Source of the DNA: Cognatundibacterium oligocarboniphilum
GTDB lineage: Bacteria; Pseudomonadota; Gammaproteobacteria; Burkholderiales; Burkholderiaceae_D
DNA length: 57,304 bases
Direction: 5' to 3'
NCBI RefSeq assembly: GCF_013377855.1
Contig: NZ_JABXYJ010000011.1
Location: forward strand, 1-57,304
The stretch's first letter is position 1; every line of letters begins with the position of its first letter. Shown here one piece after another: positions 34,514-43,298 of this stretch. The position numbers and the translations under genes were made by a program. The notes beneath the pieces are model-generated. The model was given only the letters and a program-made list of their open reading frames with translations, was not told the DNA's origin and ran no database searches.

Positions 34514-36772
34514 TCAACTAGTGGCAGATCTGTTTTTCAGCCATTCATGCAATTCCGCTTTGGCAATCGGTCTGGCATAAAAGTAACCCTGAGCCAGATG
34601 ACAGCCATAGGACATCAATGTATCCGCCTGCATCTGATTTTCAACACCTTCTGCAATGATAGACAGCCCCAGATTTTGCCCGAGCTGAACGATCATTTTG
34701 GCGATGCTGCCTTCGTTTCCATCTTGCTGAATATCATTGACAAATGCGCGGTCAATTTTGAGTTTATCGATATCGAGCTTTTGCAGATGGCTCAGCGATG
34801 AAAATCCGGTTCCGAAATCGTCAATGGAAATGCTGACACCGAGTTGTTTAATTTGGTGCAATGTTTTGATCAGTAACTCTGGATCTTTCATTGCCATAGA
34901 TTCGGTGATTTCGAGTTCGACAAACTCAGGAGGTGCCTGGGTTTCTTCTAATGCCCTGTGCAGGGTCTGCATAAACAATGGATGAGAGAACTGTGCCTGA
35001 GAGACATTAATCGCCATCTGGAAGTCGATATAGCCAAGCTCGCGCAGGGTCACCAGTTCGTGGCAGGCACTGCGTAATACCCATTCACCGATATCAACGA
35101 TCAGGCCGGAATATTCGGCAATCGGTATGAATTGATCAGGAGGGATGAATTTTCCTTCATCCGTTTTCCAGCGCAACAACGCTTCGGCACCTAATATCTT
35201 GCCAGTCCGCATGTCTACCTGAGGCTGATAGACCAGAAACAGACGTTCGTGTTCAAATGCCGCGCGCAAAGCATGCATCAGCAGCACCCGTTCACGGATT
35301 TCTACTCCCATGCTCCGGGTGAAGTATTCATAACCTCCCCGGCGGTGAGTTTTTGCACGTTTTAATGCAATATTGGTATCTTTGAGTGCCTCAGATGCAT
35401 CGCCATCATAATCATCGAGCTTGATCAGGCCGATGGTTGCAGTTAACTGAACTTCCTGCCGGTCGACATCAAATGGTTCGGTGAACAATGTAAGAATCTG
35501 TTCAGGCGAAACCAGTCCCTGATCTCCCAGTAGTGCGAAGGTATCGCTGCCGATGCGAGCTGTATGACAGGTTTTTCCAAAATGCGTCTGCAGACGTTGC
35601 GCCACTGAAGAGAGCAGCAGGTCGCCGAACTGATGACCGAGAGCATCGTTGGTTTCTGCAAAATGATCAATGTCAATCAGTGACAGGGCGCTATGGTTTT
35701 TGAGCGGAGATTTAAGAGTCTCACTCAGCGTTTGTAATAACTTGAGACGGTTTGAGAGACCTGTCAGCGGGTCATAGAAGGCATAGTTATGCAGCCTGGA
35801 GGTCAGAATCACATTATCCAGGCCGACGGAGACGTTGCTGCAGAAGACCTCCAGCAGGCGCTTATCCATGTCATTCAGTTGCAGGCCGGCTTCCAGATAC
35901 AGCGTGAAATCTTTTTTAGCGACGTTGTTAAAATATAGCGCCGTCAGATCTTCTTCATAAATACTATGTTTCAGATTCAGGGAGCGGGTGACGATCTCGG
36001 CAACTCGTGGCTGATTAACTGCGGAGACTGGCTGATCCAGCAAGTAATTAAACCCCTTGGTGGCTGCGATCACATGGACTTCTTCGGTTTGCCCCCGGTT
36101 GTGCATTACCGTTTGTCGGGAACAGACAAAACCTTCGGTATTTAATCCCAGCAGGCTGGTGGTCTGTGTCAGTACACCGGAAGCAAAATTATGCAATCCA
36201 TGCAAGGCCATCAGTTCCGTACTGGCATTGACGATCATTTCCAGTCCGTGACGGCTGGCGTTAATTGCGCAAATTTGCTCATAAGAGCGGATTGCGGAAG
36301 TGACTGCCGTATACAGTTTGGTGCGGGTCAGTTCAGACTTGGTTTTGTAATCATTGATATCGTAATCACGGATCGCATCGATTTCCGGCGCATAGCCTGG
36401 TTGACCGGTTCTGAGAATAATTCTGACGTCAGTCAGTCCCAGTGTCTTGCGGATGTAATTGACTAACTGTAGCCCTGCGTCTTCCTGCTCCATCACCACA
36501 TCAAGCAAAATAATGGCAATATCGGTTTCGCTTTGCAGAATACCCCGTGCTTCTGCTGCAGAATAAGCGTGGAGGAAACTCAGTGGACGGTGTTGTATTT
36601 CGAGGCTACCGAGTGCAAATGTGGTTGCAGAATGCACATCCGGATCATCGTCGATAATCATGATCCGCCAGCTGACATTGGCTCCTGAGGCAGTCAGAGA
36701 CTCGTCATGATCATGCTCATCGAGGAAAATCAGATCGTCTTCGGTAGAGTGAATCGATGAATTCATCTGCAA
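34514..36772 (-). CDS. REC-DUF3369-GGDEF(degenerate)-EAL phosphodiesterase
   Basis: A 752-residue regulator of cyclic-di-GMP. Order: receiver domain (about 35-160, Asp91 in IILLDVVME), DUF3369 sensor-like domain (about 170-320), GGDEF fold (about 330-490) and EAL domain (about 500-745). The GGDEF site reads RIGSDTFALLG, so it cannot be a normal cyclase. The EAL site keeps EALLRW, INVSQ, ELEITES, IDDFGTGFSS, DKLKIDR and AEGVE, so c-di-GMP hydrolysis is expected. It is a stand-alone gene divergent from aroC; the kinase that phosphorylates its receiver is not next to it, though a LytS-type kinase is 185 bp away on the same strand. Confidence 0.93.
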   Translation of the reverse strand: MQMNSSIHSTEDDLIFLDEHDHDESLTASGANVSWRIMIIDDDPDVHSATTFALGSLEIQHRPLSFLHAYSAAEARGILQSETDIAIILLDVVMEQEDAGLQLVNYIRKTLGLTDVRIILRTGQPGYAPEIDAIRDYDINDYKTKSELTRTKLYTAVTSAIRSYEQICAINASRHGLEMIVNASTELMALHGLHNFASGVLTQTTSLLGLNTEGFVCSRQTVMHNRGQTEEVHVIAATKGFNYLLDQPVSAVNQPRVAEIVTRSLNLKHSIYEEDLTALYFNNVAKKDFTLYLEAGLQLNDMDKRLLEVFCSNVSVGLDNVILTSRLHNYAFYDPLTGLSNRLKLLQTLSETLKSPLKNHSALSLIDIDHFAETNDALGHQFGDLLLSSVAQRLQTHFGKTCHTARIGSDTFALLGDQGLVSPEQILTLFTEPFDVDRQEVQLTATIGLIKLDDYDGDASEALKDTNIALKRAKTHRRGGYEYFTRSMGVEIRERVLLMHALRAAFEHERLFLVYQPQVDMRTGKILGAEALLRWKTDEGKFIPPDQFIPIAEYSGLIVDIGEWVLRSACHELVTLRELGYIDFQMAINVSQAQFSHPLFMQTLHRALEETQAPPEFVELEITESMAMKDPELLIKTLHQIKQLGVSISIDDFGTGFSSLSHLQKLDIDKLKIDRAFVNDIQQDGNEGSIAKMIVQLGQNLGLSIIAEGVENQMQADTLMSYGCHLAQGYFYARPIAKAELHEWLKNRSATS

Positions 36773-36977
36773 TACGGCTCCATGCTTAGCAACTCTCTTT
36801 GCGATCTGCGTAATGTAATGTGACGTCCTTGACGAACTATGACATTAAAAATGCTTGCAGCCAAGTCTCATATCTTCTTGTTTAGCAATAATAAAACAAT
36901 ATTCATTCGATCGTGCGCCACCTTCTGTGAATTCATTCTATTTTCTATTTATTTGTTGCTGATCGACGTATCAGGCG

Positions 36978-37007
36978 AGAGTGGCACCGGCGCCGTTCCG
37001 GTGCTCT
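36978..37007 (+). other. Hairpin upstream of aroC
   Basis: GCACCGG (36984-36990) pairs with CCGGTGC (36998-37004), extended by an AGAG/CTCT pair outside two unpaired bases. It ends about 47 bp before the aroC start, so it would lie in the aroC leader or end an upstream transcript. The rest of the 281-bp gap shows only AT-rich sequence. Confidence 0.4.
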
Positions 37008-37053
37008 GTTAAAATGATTTAAATTCCGTTTTTAATCATTATTGCAAAATATT

Positions 37054-38151
37054 ATGTCTGGCAATACTTTTGGTACTTTATTTACAGTGACAACTTTTGG
37101 TGAGTCCCACGGGCCGGCGATCGGTTGTGTGATTGATGGCTGTCCCCCGGGGATGGAATTGTCAGAGGCGGATATCCAGCCTGAGCTGGATCGTCGTAAA
37201 CCCGGAACTTCCAGGCATGTCACGCAAAGGCAGGAGCCGGATCTGGTCGAAATACTTTCCGGGGTATACCAGGGGAAGACAACCGGAACGCCGATCGCAT
37301 TGCTGATCCGGAATCAGGATCAGCGCAGTAAAGATTACGGCAATATCACCGATACATTCAGGCCTGGGCACGCTGATTTCACATACTGGTGTAAATATGG
37401 CATCCGCGACCCTCGCGGTGGTGGTCGTTCATCTGCAAGGCTGACTGCACCAGTGGTCGGAGCCGCCGCCATTGCTAAAAAATGGCTGAAGCAAAAATTT
37501 GGGACAGAATTTTCAGGCGGCATGACGCAACTGGGAGATATTCAGGTTCCGTTTCAGGGCTGGGAGCATACGACACAGAATCCATTTTTCGCACCGACGG
37601 CTGATGCCGCTTTGCTGGAACGCATGGAGTCATATATGGATGCTTTGCGCAAGGATGGCGATTCGATTGGCGCCAGAATCCAGGTGCTGGCCCGCAATGT
37701 TCCGGCAGGCTTGGGTCAGCCAATTTACGACAAACTGGATGCCGATATTGCTTATGCGATGATGGGGATTAATGCAGTGAAAGGCGTTGAGATTGGTGCT
37801 GGTTTTGAATCGGTCTCGCAGCGTGGTTCAGTGCACGGTGATGAAATTACGCCACATGGCTTTGTCGGAAATAATGCGGGCGGCGTACTGGGTGGAATTT
37901 CAACCGGGCAAGATATTACGGTGTCCATCGCGATTAAGCCGACTTCCTCGATTCGTGTGCCGCGTCGCTCGCTTGATATTCACGGAAATCCGGTTGTGGT
38001 GGAAACTTTTGGCCGGCATGATCCCTGTGTGGGCATCCGGGCGACGCCGATTGCCGAGGCCATGCTGGCGCTGGTGTTGATGGACCATGCATTACGGCAC
38101 CGTGCTCAGTGTAGTGACGTCATGCCACAAAACCTGTTCACGGGCGACTGA
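37054..38151 (+). CDS. aroC: Chorismate synthase
   Basis: Last step of the shikimate pathway: an FMN-dependent elimination of phosphate from EPSP. 365 residues. Signatures are [48 protein letters not shown] and the C-terminal [17 protein letters not shown]. It starts at ATG 37054 ([10 protein letters not shown]); a TTG at 37042 is unlikely. It is complete. Confidence 0.97.
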   Translation: MSGNTFGTLFTVTTFGESHGPAIGCVIDGCPPGMELSEADIQPELDRRKPGTSRHVTQRQEPDLVEILSGVYQGKTTGTPIALLIRNQDQRSKDYGNITDTFRPGHADFTYWCKYGIRDPRGGGRSSARLTAPVVGAAAIAKKWLKQKFGTEFSGGMTQLGDIQVPFQGWEHTTQNPFFAPTADAALLERMESYMDALRKDGDSIGARIQVLARNVPAGLGQPIYDKLDADIAYAMMGINAVKGVEIGAGFESVSQRGSVHGDEITPHGFVGNNAGGVLGGISTGQDITVSIAIKPTSSIRVPRRSLDIHGNPVVVETFGRHDPCVGIRATPIAEAMLALVLMDHALRHRAQCSDVMPQNLFTGD

Positions 38152-38551
38152 CTGGCAGGATAGATTCCGGGTTTCTCCAAAACTCTGCTTAGTTTCGGGG
38201 AAGTCGGGGGAGTATTCAGGAAAAATAGTCTATCCCCATTGTAAAGACTGAGGTGTGCCAGATACTCGGGGGGAGTATCTGATCTTATGGACTTGCGTTG
38301 ACTTGCAAAGCCATGATTTCTGTGTCCGGTGGGACTTTGGCATTGACTGAATAATCATCGGGTTTTTGCGAAAAAATTTTGATTTAAATGATTGAAAATT
38401 TGGTTTGATCGTCATTTTTTTTATTTTTCTCTTGAGTGATTCGGTTTTTCGAAGACGGTACCCGTGTTCTGCAATGCACAACTGTGGCATAATCAAATAC
38501 AAAAAACAGCTGTTTTACCCGACTTAACGATTTATCTTCAGGCTTCAGATT
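38152..38551. other. 400-bp aroC-leuC intergenic region
   Basis: No supported gene; a minus-strand frame of 90 codons (38230-38502) crosses the palindrome and has no family features. Apart from the paired ATACT sites, the segment 38340-38450 is very AT-rich. I find no leucine-rich leader peptide or attenuator before leuC. Confidence 0.55.
38206..38278. promoter_or_regulatory. Second pair of GGGGGAGTAT / ATACTC-G6-AGTAT sites
   Basis: GGGGGAGTAT at 38206-38215 and ATACTCGGGGGGAGTAT at 38262-38278 lie between aroC and leuC, 274-346 bp before leuC. The same two-part arrangement (half-site plus full palindrome, 60-odd bp apart) occurs at 14307-14383, with the half-site orientation reversed. The full sites differ only by one base between TACT and the G tract. 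See the findings for operator and repeat interpretations. Confidence 0.45.
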
Positions 38552-39955
38552 ATGCTTAAAACGCTTTACGACAAATTATGGGAATCTCATGTAGTGCACT
38601 CGGAAGATGATGGCACCGCCATTTTGTATATTGACCGTCATTTGCTACATGAGGTGACCAGTCCGCAAGCGTTTGAAGGACTCAAAATTGCAGGGCGTCA
38701 GCCATGGCGTCATTCTGCCAATCTGGTGGTGGCAGATCACAACGTACCGACAACGAATCGTGTGAATGGTATTGATGATCCGGTTTCCCGTTTGCAGGTA
38801 GAAACGCTGGATGCAAATGCAAAACACTATGGGTTGACCTATTTCAGCATGGCGGATAAGCGTCAGGGGATTGTGCATGTAATCGGACCTGAGCAAGGGG
38901 CGACATTGCCAGGTATGACGGTAGTGTGCGGCGATTCACATACATCCACCCATGGCGCTTTTGGCTGTCTCGCGCATGGTATCGGTACCTCCGAAGTCGA
39001 GCATGTTCTCGCGACCCAGACCCTGATTGCGAAGAAATCGAAATCCATGCTGGTGCAGATCGATGGCGCATTGCCTGCGGGTGTGACGGCAAAAGATGTT
39101 GTGCTGGCTGTCATTGGCCGCATCGGCACGGCTGGCGGTACAGGTTATGCGATTGAATTTGCAGGTTCCACCATTCGCAGTTTGTCGATGGAAGGACGCA
39201 TGACTATTTGTAATATGGCGATTGAAGCAGGTGCGCGTGCCGGAATGGTTGCTGTTGACCAGACGACAATCGACTACGTGAAAGGACGCCCTTTCTCGCC
39301 GGTCGGGCCGCACTGGGATCGCGCCGTCGAATACTGGAAAACACTGCATTCTGATGCAGGTGCGAAATTCGACATGGTCGTCACTTTGAATGCAGCAGAA
39401 ATCAAGCCGCAAGTAACATGGGGCACCTCTCCGGAAATGGTCCTGGCGATTGACGACCGTATCCCTGATCCGGATCAGGAAAAAGATGCGGTAAAACGTG
39501 ATGCGATCGAAAAGGCGTTGGCGTATATGGCGCTGAAACCGAACACGGCCATCTCGGATATCCGTATTGATAAGGTGTTTATCGGTTCCTGTACTAATTC
39601 CCGGATTGAAGATCTGCGTGCAGCAGCAGCAGTGGTGCGTGGCAAGTTCCGCGCATCGAATATCAAGCTGGCGATGGTGGTGCCTGGTTCTGGCCTCGTT
39701 AAAGAGCAGGCCGAGCGCGAAGGTCTGGACAAGATTTTCCGTGATGCCGGCTTCGAATGGCGTGAACCGGGTTGTTCGATGTGCCTGGCTATGAATGCTG
39801 ATCGCCTGGAACCGGGTGAGCGTTGTGCATCAACATCGAATCGTAATTTTGAAGGTCGCCAGGGGCAGGGGGGGCGGACGCATCTCGTTTCTCCGGCAAT
39901 GGCGGCTGCAGCTGGTATTGAAGGGCACTTTGTTGACGTCCGTCGTCTGTCGTAA
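38552..39955 (+). CDS. leuC: 3-isopropylmalate dehydratase large subunit
   Basis: 4Fe-4S aconitase-family isomerase subunit of leucine biosynthesis, 467 residues. It begins [11 protein letters not shown]. The [32 protein letters not shown] block and the iron-sulphur cysteines in [13 protein letters not shown] and [13 protein letters not shown] are intact. First gene of leuC-ecn-leuD-leuB. Confidence 0.97.
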   Translation: MLKTLYDKLWESHVVHSEDDGTAILYIDRHLLHEVTSPQAFEGLKIAGRQPWRHSANLVVADHNVPTTNRVNGIDDPVSRLQVETLDANAKHYGLTYFSMADKRQGIVHVIGPEQGATLPGMTVVCGDSHTSTHGAFGCLAHGIGTSEVEHVLATQTLIAKKSKSMLVQIDGALPAGVTAKDVVLAVIGRIGTAGGTGYAIEFAGSTIRSLSMEGRMTICNMAIEAGARAGMVAVDQTTIDYVKGRPFSPVGPHWDRAVEYWKTLHSDAGAKFDMVVTLNAAEIKPQVTWGTSPEMVLAIDDRIPDPDQEKDAVKRDAIEKALAYMALKPNTAISDIRIDKVFIGSCTNSRIEDLRAAAAVVRGKFRASNIKLAMVVPGSGLVKEQAEREGLDKIFRDAGFEWREPGCSMCLAMNADRLEPGERCASTSNRNFEGRQGQGGRTHLVSPAMAAAAGIEGHFVDVRRLS

Positions 39956-39980
39956 AACTCGTAAAAGAAAAGGAATTAAC

Positions 39981-40103
39981 ATGAAAAAGATTTTTGCTCT
40001 CCTGATTTGCGCTCTGGTAATGACTGCTTGTAATACTGTGCAAGGTATTGGCAAGGATGTGAAAAAAGCGGGTGAAGTGGTTGAAGGCGCTGGTAAAAAA
40101 TAA
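39981..40103 (+). CDS. Entericidin A/B family lipoprotein
   Basis: A 40-residue lipoprotein too short for many gene finders: signal [17 protein letters not shown] with lipobox MTAC, then [21 protein letters not shown], the entericidin (PF08085) pattern. The start has AAAGGAATT upstream. Its place between leuC and leuD is a known Burkholderiales arrangement. It lies 25 bp after leuC and 8 bp before leuD, so it is co-transcribed with them. A role in envelope stress or toxin-antidote action is family lore; it is not shown here. Confidence 0.9.
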   Translation: MKKIFALLICALVMTACNTVQGIGKDVKKAGEVVEGAGKK

Positions 40104-40111
40104 AGCATGGC

Positions 40112-40759
40112 ATGGAAAAATTCACTTTACTGAATGGTCTGGTTGCCCCAATGGACAGGGCAAACGTGGATACGGACGCTATTATTCCCAAGCAGTTTCT
40201 GAAATCCATCAAGCGCACCGGATTTGGCCCTAATCTGTTTGATGAGTGGCGCTATCTGGATCATGGTGAGCCGGGGATGGACAATAGTCGGCGTCCGTTA
40301 AACCCTGATTTCGCACTGAATCAGCCGCGTTATCAAGGGGCATCCATATTACTGGCACGTAAAAATTTCGGCTGTGGCTCATCCCGCGAACACGCACCGT
40401 GGGCGCTGGAACAGTACGGCTTTCGGGCAATCATCGCTCCAAGTTTTGCTGATATTTTCTTCAATAACTGTTATAAAAATGGCGTGTTACCGATCGTTCT
40501 GACTGAAAGCCAGGTGGATCATCTGTTTAATGAGATCAAGGCTTTCCCCGGTTTTCACCTGATTATTGATCTCGAAAAACAGGTCGTTACTACAAGCAAC
40601 ACCAGTGTCAGTTATCCATTTGAGATTGATCCATTCCGCAAATATTGCCTGTTGAATGGCTTGGATGATATCGGACTAACCTTGCGTCAGGCAGATAAGA
40701 TCCGTGCATTTGAAGAACGGCATATTGCTGCCCAGCCCTGGCTTGCGAATACGATTTAA
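40112..40759 (+). CDS. leuD: 3-isopropylmalate dehydratase small subunit
   Basis: Swivel-domain partner of LeuC, 215 residues. [33 protein letters not shown], then [20 protein letters not shown], are family signatures. It starts 8 bp after the entericidin gene. Confidence 0.97.
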   Translation: MEKFTLLNGLVAPMDRANVDTDAIIPKQFLKSIKRTGFGPNLFDEWRYLDHGEPGMDNSRRPLNPDFALNQPRYQGASILLARKNFGCGSSREHAPWALEQYGFRAIIAPSFADIFFNNCYKNGVLPIVLTESQVDHLFNEIKAFPGFHLIIDLEKQVVTTSNTSVSYPFEIDPFRKYCLLNGLDDIGLTLRQADKIRAFEERHIAAQPWLANTI

Positions 40760-40780
40760 GCTATTAAAAAAACGAAGAAT

Positions 40781-41854
40781 ATGAAAATTGCGATTTTGCC
40801 CGGTGACGGCATAGGACCTGAAATCGTCACTCAGGCAGTGAACGTGCTGAACGCACTGGACGAAAAATTTGAAATGGAAACGGCGCCAGTTGGTGGCGCC
40901 GGTTATGAGGCATCGGGTCATCCGTTGCCGGACGCAACGTTAAAGCTGGCGCAGGATGCTGACGCTATTTTGTTCGGTGCTGTCGGTGACTGGAAGTACG
41001 ATACGCTGGAGCGTGCATTACGTCCGGAGCAGGCAATTCTGGGGTTGCGTAAAAACCTGAAGTTGTTTGCTAACCTGCGCCCTGCAATCTTATATCCAGA
41101 ATTGGCTGGTGCATCGACATTGAAACCGGAAGTTGTTTCGGGGCTGGATATCCTGATTATCCGCGAACTGACAGGCGATATTTATTTTGGTCAGCCTCGT
41201 GGCATGCGTGAGTGCCCTGATGGTCCTTTCAAAGGGGAACGCGAAGCATTCGATACGATGCGTTATGCCGAGACGGAAATTCGCCGTATTGCTCACGTGG
41301 CGTTTCAGACCGCGCAAAAACGCAGTAAGCGTTTAACCAGCGTGGATAAAGCAAACGTGCTGGAAACTTTCCAGTTCTGGAAGGATATTGTGACCGATGT
41401 GCACAAAGAGTATCCGGACGTTGCGCTGGATCATATGTATATTGATAATGCCGCAATGCAGCTGGTACGTGCACCGAAAAAATTTGATGTAATCGTCACA
41501 GGAAATATGTTTGGCGATATTTTGTCTGATGAAGCATCGATGCTGACCGGATCGATCGGGATGTTGCCGTCTGCATCGCTGGATGCGAATAACAAAGGTT
41601 TGTATGAACCTTCGCATGGTTCCGCGCCTGATATCGCAGGTAAAGGAGTCGCGAACCCACTGGCAACGATTTTGTCGGCGGCAATGATGTTGCGTTACTC
41701 TCTCGGGAAGACTGAGCAGGCTGACCGTATTGAGGCCGCAGTGAAAAAAGTGTTGGTGCAAGGTTTGCGTACTCCCGATATTTACGAAGCTGGTACCACA
41801 AAAGTTGGTACTGCTGAAATCGGGCAGGCTGTGGTCAGCGCATTGGCAAATTGA
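40781..41854 (+). CDS. leuB: 3-isopropylmalate dehydrogenase
   Basis: NAD-dependent beta-decarboxylating dehydrogenase of leucine synthesis, 357 residues. It starts [16 protein letters not shown], keeps the substrate arginines around [12 protein letters not shown], and has the dehydrogenase signature [23 protein letters not shown] (shown in part) plus [13 protein letters not shown]. Third enzyme gene of the leu operon. Confidence 0.97.
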   Translation: MKIAILPGDGIGPEIVTQAVNVLNALDEKFEMETAPVGGAGYEASGHPLPDATLKLAQDADAILFGAVGDWKYDTLERALRPEQAILGLRKNLKLFANLRPAILYPELAGASTLKPEVVSGLDILIIRELTGDIYFGQPRGMRECPDGPFKGEREAFDTMRYAETEIRRIAHVAFQTAQKRSKRLTSVDKANVLETFQFWKDIVTDVHKEYPDVALDHMYIDNAAMQLVRAPKKFDVIVTGNMFGDILSDEASMLTGSIGMLPSASLDANNKGLYEPSHGSAPDIAGKGVANPLATILSAAMMLRYSLGKTEQADRIEAAVKKVLVQGLRTPDIYEAGTTKVGTAEIGQAVVSALAN

Positions 41855-41895
41855 ATTTTGTTCGGGCAGGAGTCTCCTGCAATTTATAGGGAAAA

Positions 41896-43023
41896 ATGAT
41901 GAAACTGGTGGGTTTGGTAGGTTGGCGTGGCATGGTGGGGTCGGTTCTGATGCAGCGTATGCAGGAAGAAAACGATTTTACACATATTGAACCAGTGTTT
42001 TTTTCGACATCGAATACCGGTGGCGCTGCCCCTGTAATGGCGAAAAATGAAAAGACACTGAAGGACGCACACAATATTGATGAGCTGAAAAAATGCGACA
42101 TCATTATGACCTGCCAGGGTGGTGATTATACGAATGAAGTTTTCCCGAAATTGCGCGCTGCCGGTTGGAATGGCCACTGGATTGATGCTGCTTCCAGTTT
42201 GCGTATGAATGACGATGCCGTTATCGTTCTGGATCCGGTCAACCTGCCCGTGATTAAAAATGCACTAGCCAAAGGCCAGAAAAACTGGATCGGCGGCAAT
42301 TGTACGGTCAGTTGTATGTTAATGGGGGTTGGCGCGCTGTATAAGGCCGGACTGGTTGATTGGATGAGTACCCAGACTTATCAGGCTGCTTCCGGTGGCG
42401 GAGCGCAGCATATGCGCGAGTTGTTGACTCAATACGGGACTTTGAACGCAGAAGTTAAGAATCTGCTCGATGATCCGAAAAGCGCGATTCTTGAAATTGA
42501 TCGTAAGGTGATTGCTAAACAGCGTTCATTGAATGCTGCAGAAACTGCGAATTTCGGAGTCCCGCTGGGTGGCTCTCTGATTCCCTGGATTGATAAGGAT
42601 TTGGGAAATGGCATGTCTAAGGAAGAATGGAAAGGCATGGCGGAAACCAACAAAATTCTGGGGCAGGGTGAAGGGTTTGGTACAGCGGCTGTTCCTGTTG
42701 ATGGATTTTGCATCCGCATTGGAGCTATGCGTTGCCACAGTCAGGCATTAACCTTTAAACTCAAAAAAGACGTTCCCGTTGCAGATATTGAGGCAATGAT
42801 TGCAGCAGATAATGAGTGGGTGAAGGTCGTGCCGAATACGCGCGAAGACAGTATCCGGGATCTGACCCCCGTTGCTGTGACCGGGACGATGACGATTCCG
42901 GTTGGACGTATTCGCAAGCTGGCAATGGGGTCTGAATACGTTGGTGCATTTACCGTTGGAGACCAATTGTTATGGGGTGCGGCTGAACCATTGCGCCGTA
43001 TGTTACGAATACTGATTGACTGA
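41896..43023 (+). CDS. asd: Aspartate-semialdehyde dehydrogenase
   Basis: Makes aspartate semialdehyde for lysine, threonine, methionine and diaminopimelate. 375 residues, of the E. coli-like type. The NADP motif is [17 protein letters not shown]. The active-site Cys is in [12 protein letters not shown] and the catalytic His in [13 protein letters not shown]. The ATG at 41896 or the next codon at 41899 can start it. It is 41 bp after leuB and is closed by a terminator. Confidence 0.97.
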   Translation: MMKLVGLVGWRGMVGSVLMQRMQEENDFTHIEPVFFSTSNTGGAAPVMAKNEKTLKDAHNIDELKKCDIIMTCQGGDYTNEVFPKLRAAGWNGHWIDAASSLRMNDDAVIVLDPVNLPVIKNALAKGQKNWIGGNCTVSCMLMGVGALYKAGLVDWMSTQTYQAASGGGAQHMRELLTQYGTLNAEVKNLLDDPKSAILEIDRKVIAKQRSLNAAETANFGVPLGGSLIPWIDKDLGNGMSKEEWKGMAETNKILGQGEGFGTAAVPVDGFCIRIGAMRCHSQALTFKLKKDVPVADIEAMIAADNEWVKVVPNTREDSIRDLTPVAVTGTMTIPVGRIRKLAMGSEYVGAFTVGDQLLWGAAEPLRRMLRILID

Positions 43024-43032
43024 TACGGGCTA

Positions 43033-43060
43033 AAAAAAGGGAGGCTTGCCTCCCTTTTTT
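43033..43060 (+). terminator. Terminator after asd
   Basis: AAAAAGGGAGGC pairs with GCCTCCCTTTTT around a 2-base loop, with a T run. The 200 bp up to fimV hold its promoter region, which is AT-rich without a clear consensus. Confidence 0.9.
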
Positions 43061-43298
43061 ACTATAGTGATTTAGTGTTTCTATTTGTAATTTTGTGTTG
43101 CTTGTTAAATGGTAACAACGAATTCCCTACTTGCTTGCTTCTTGGCATCTTAATGTATTTACCATACGGTGAAATAGAGTTAAGCTTGCACCGCTAAGTT
43201 TGTAATGTTATCTTGGAACAATATCACGCTTTAGCGGCAAGCTAAATGGCTTATCCCAGCGGACCTTGTTCGCCAAATGCCCAATATATCTGACAAAA

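Noticed and set aside
38230..38502. 90-codon minus-strand frame in the aroC-leuC gap
   Set aside because: It crosses the palindrome, is rich in Lys/Ser/Gln from AT-rich DNA, and has no domain.
38400..38551. Leucine attenuator/leader peptide before leuC
   Set aside because: No short frame with consecutive leucine codons and no terminator/antiterminator pair could be found.
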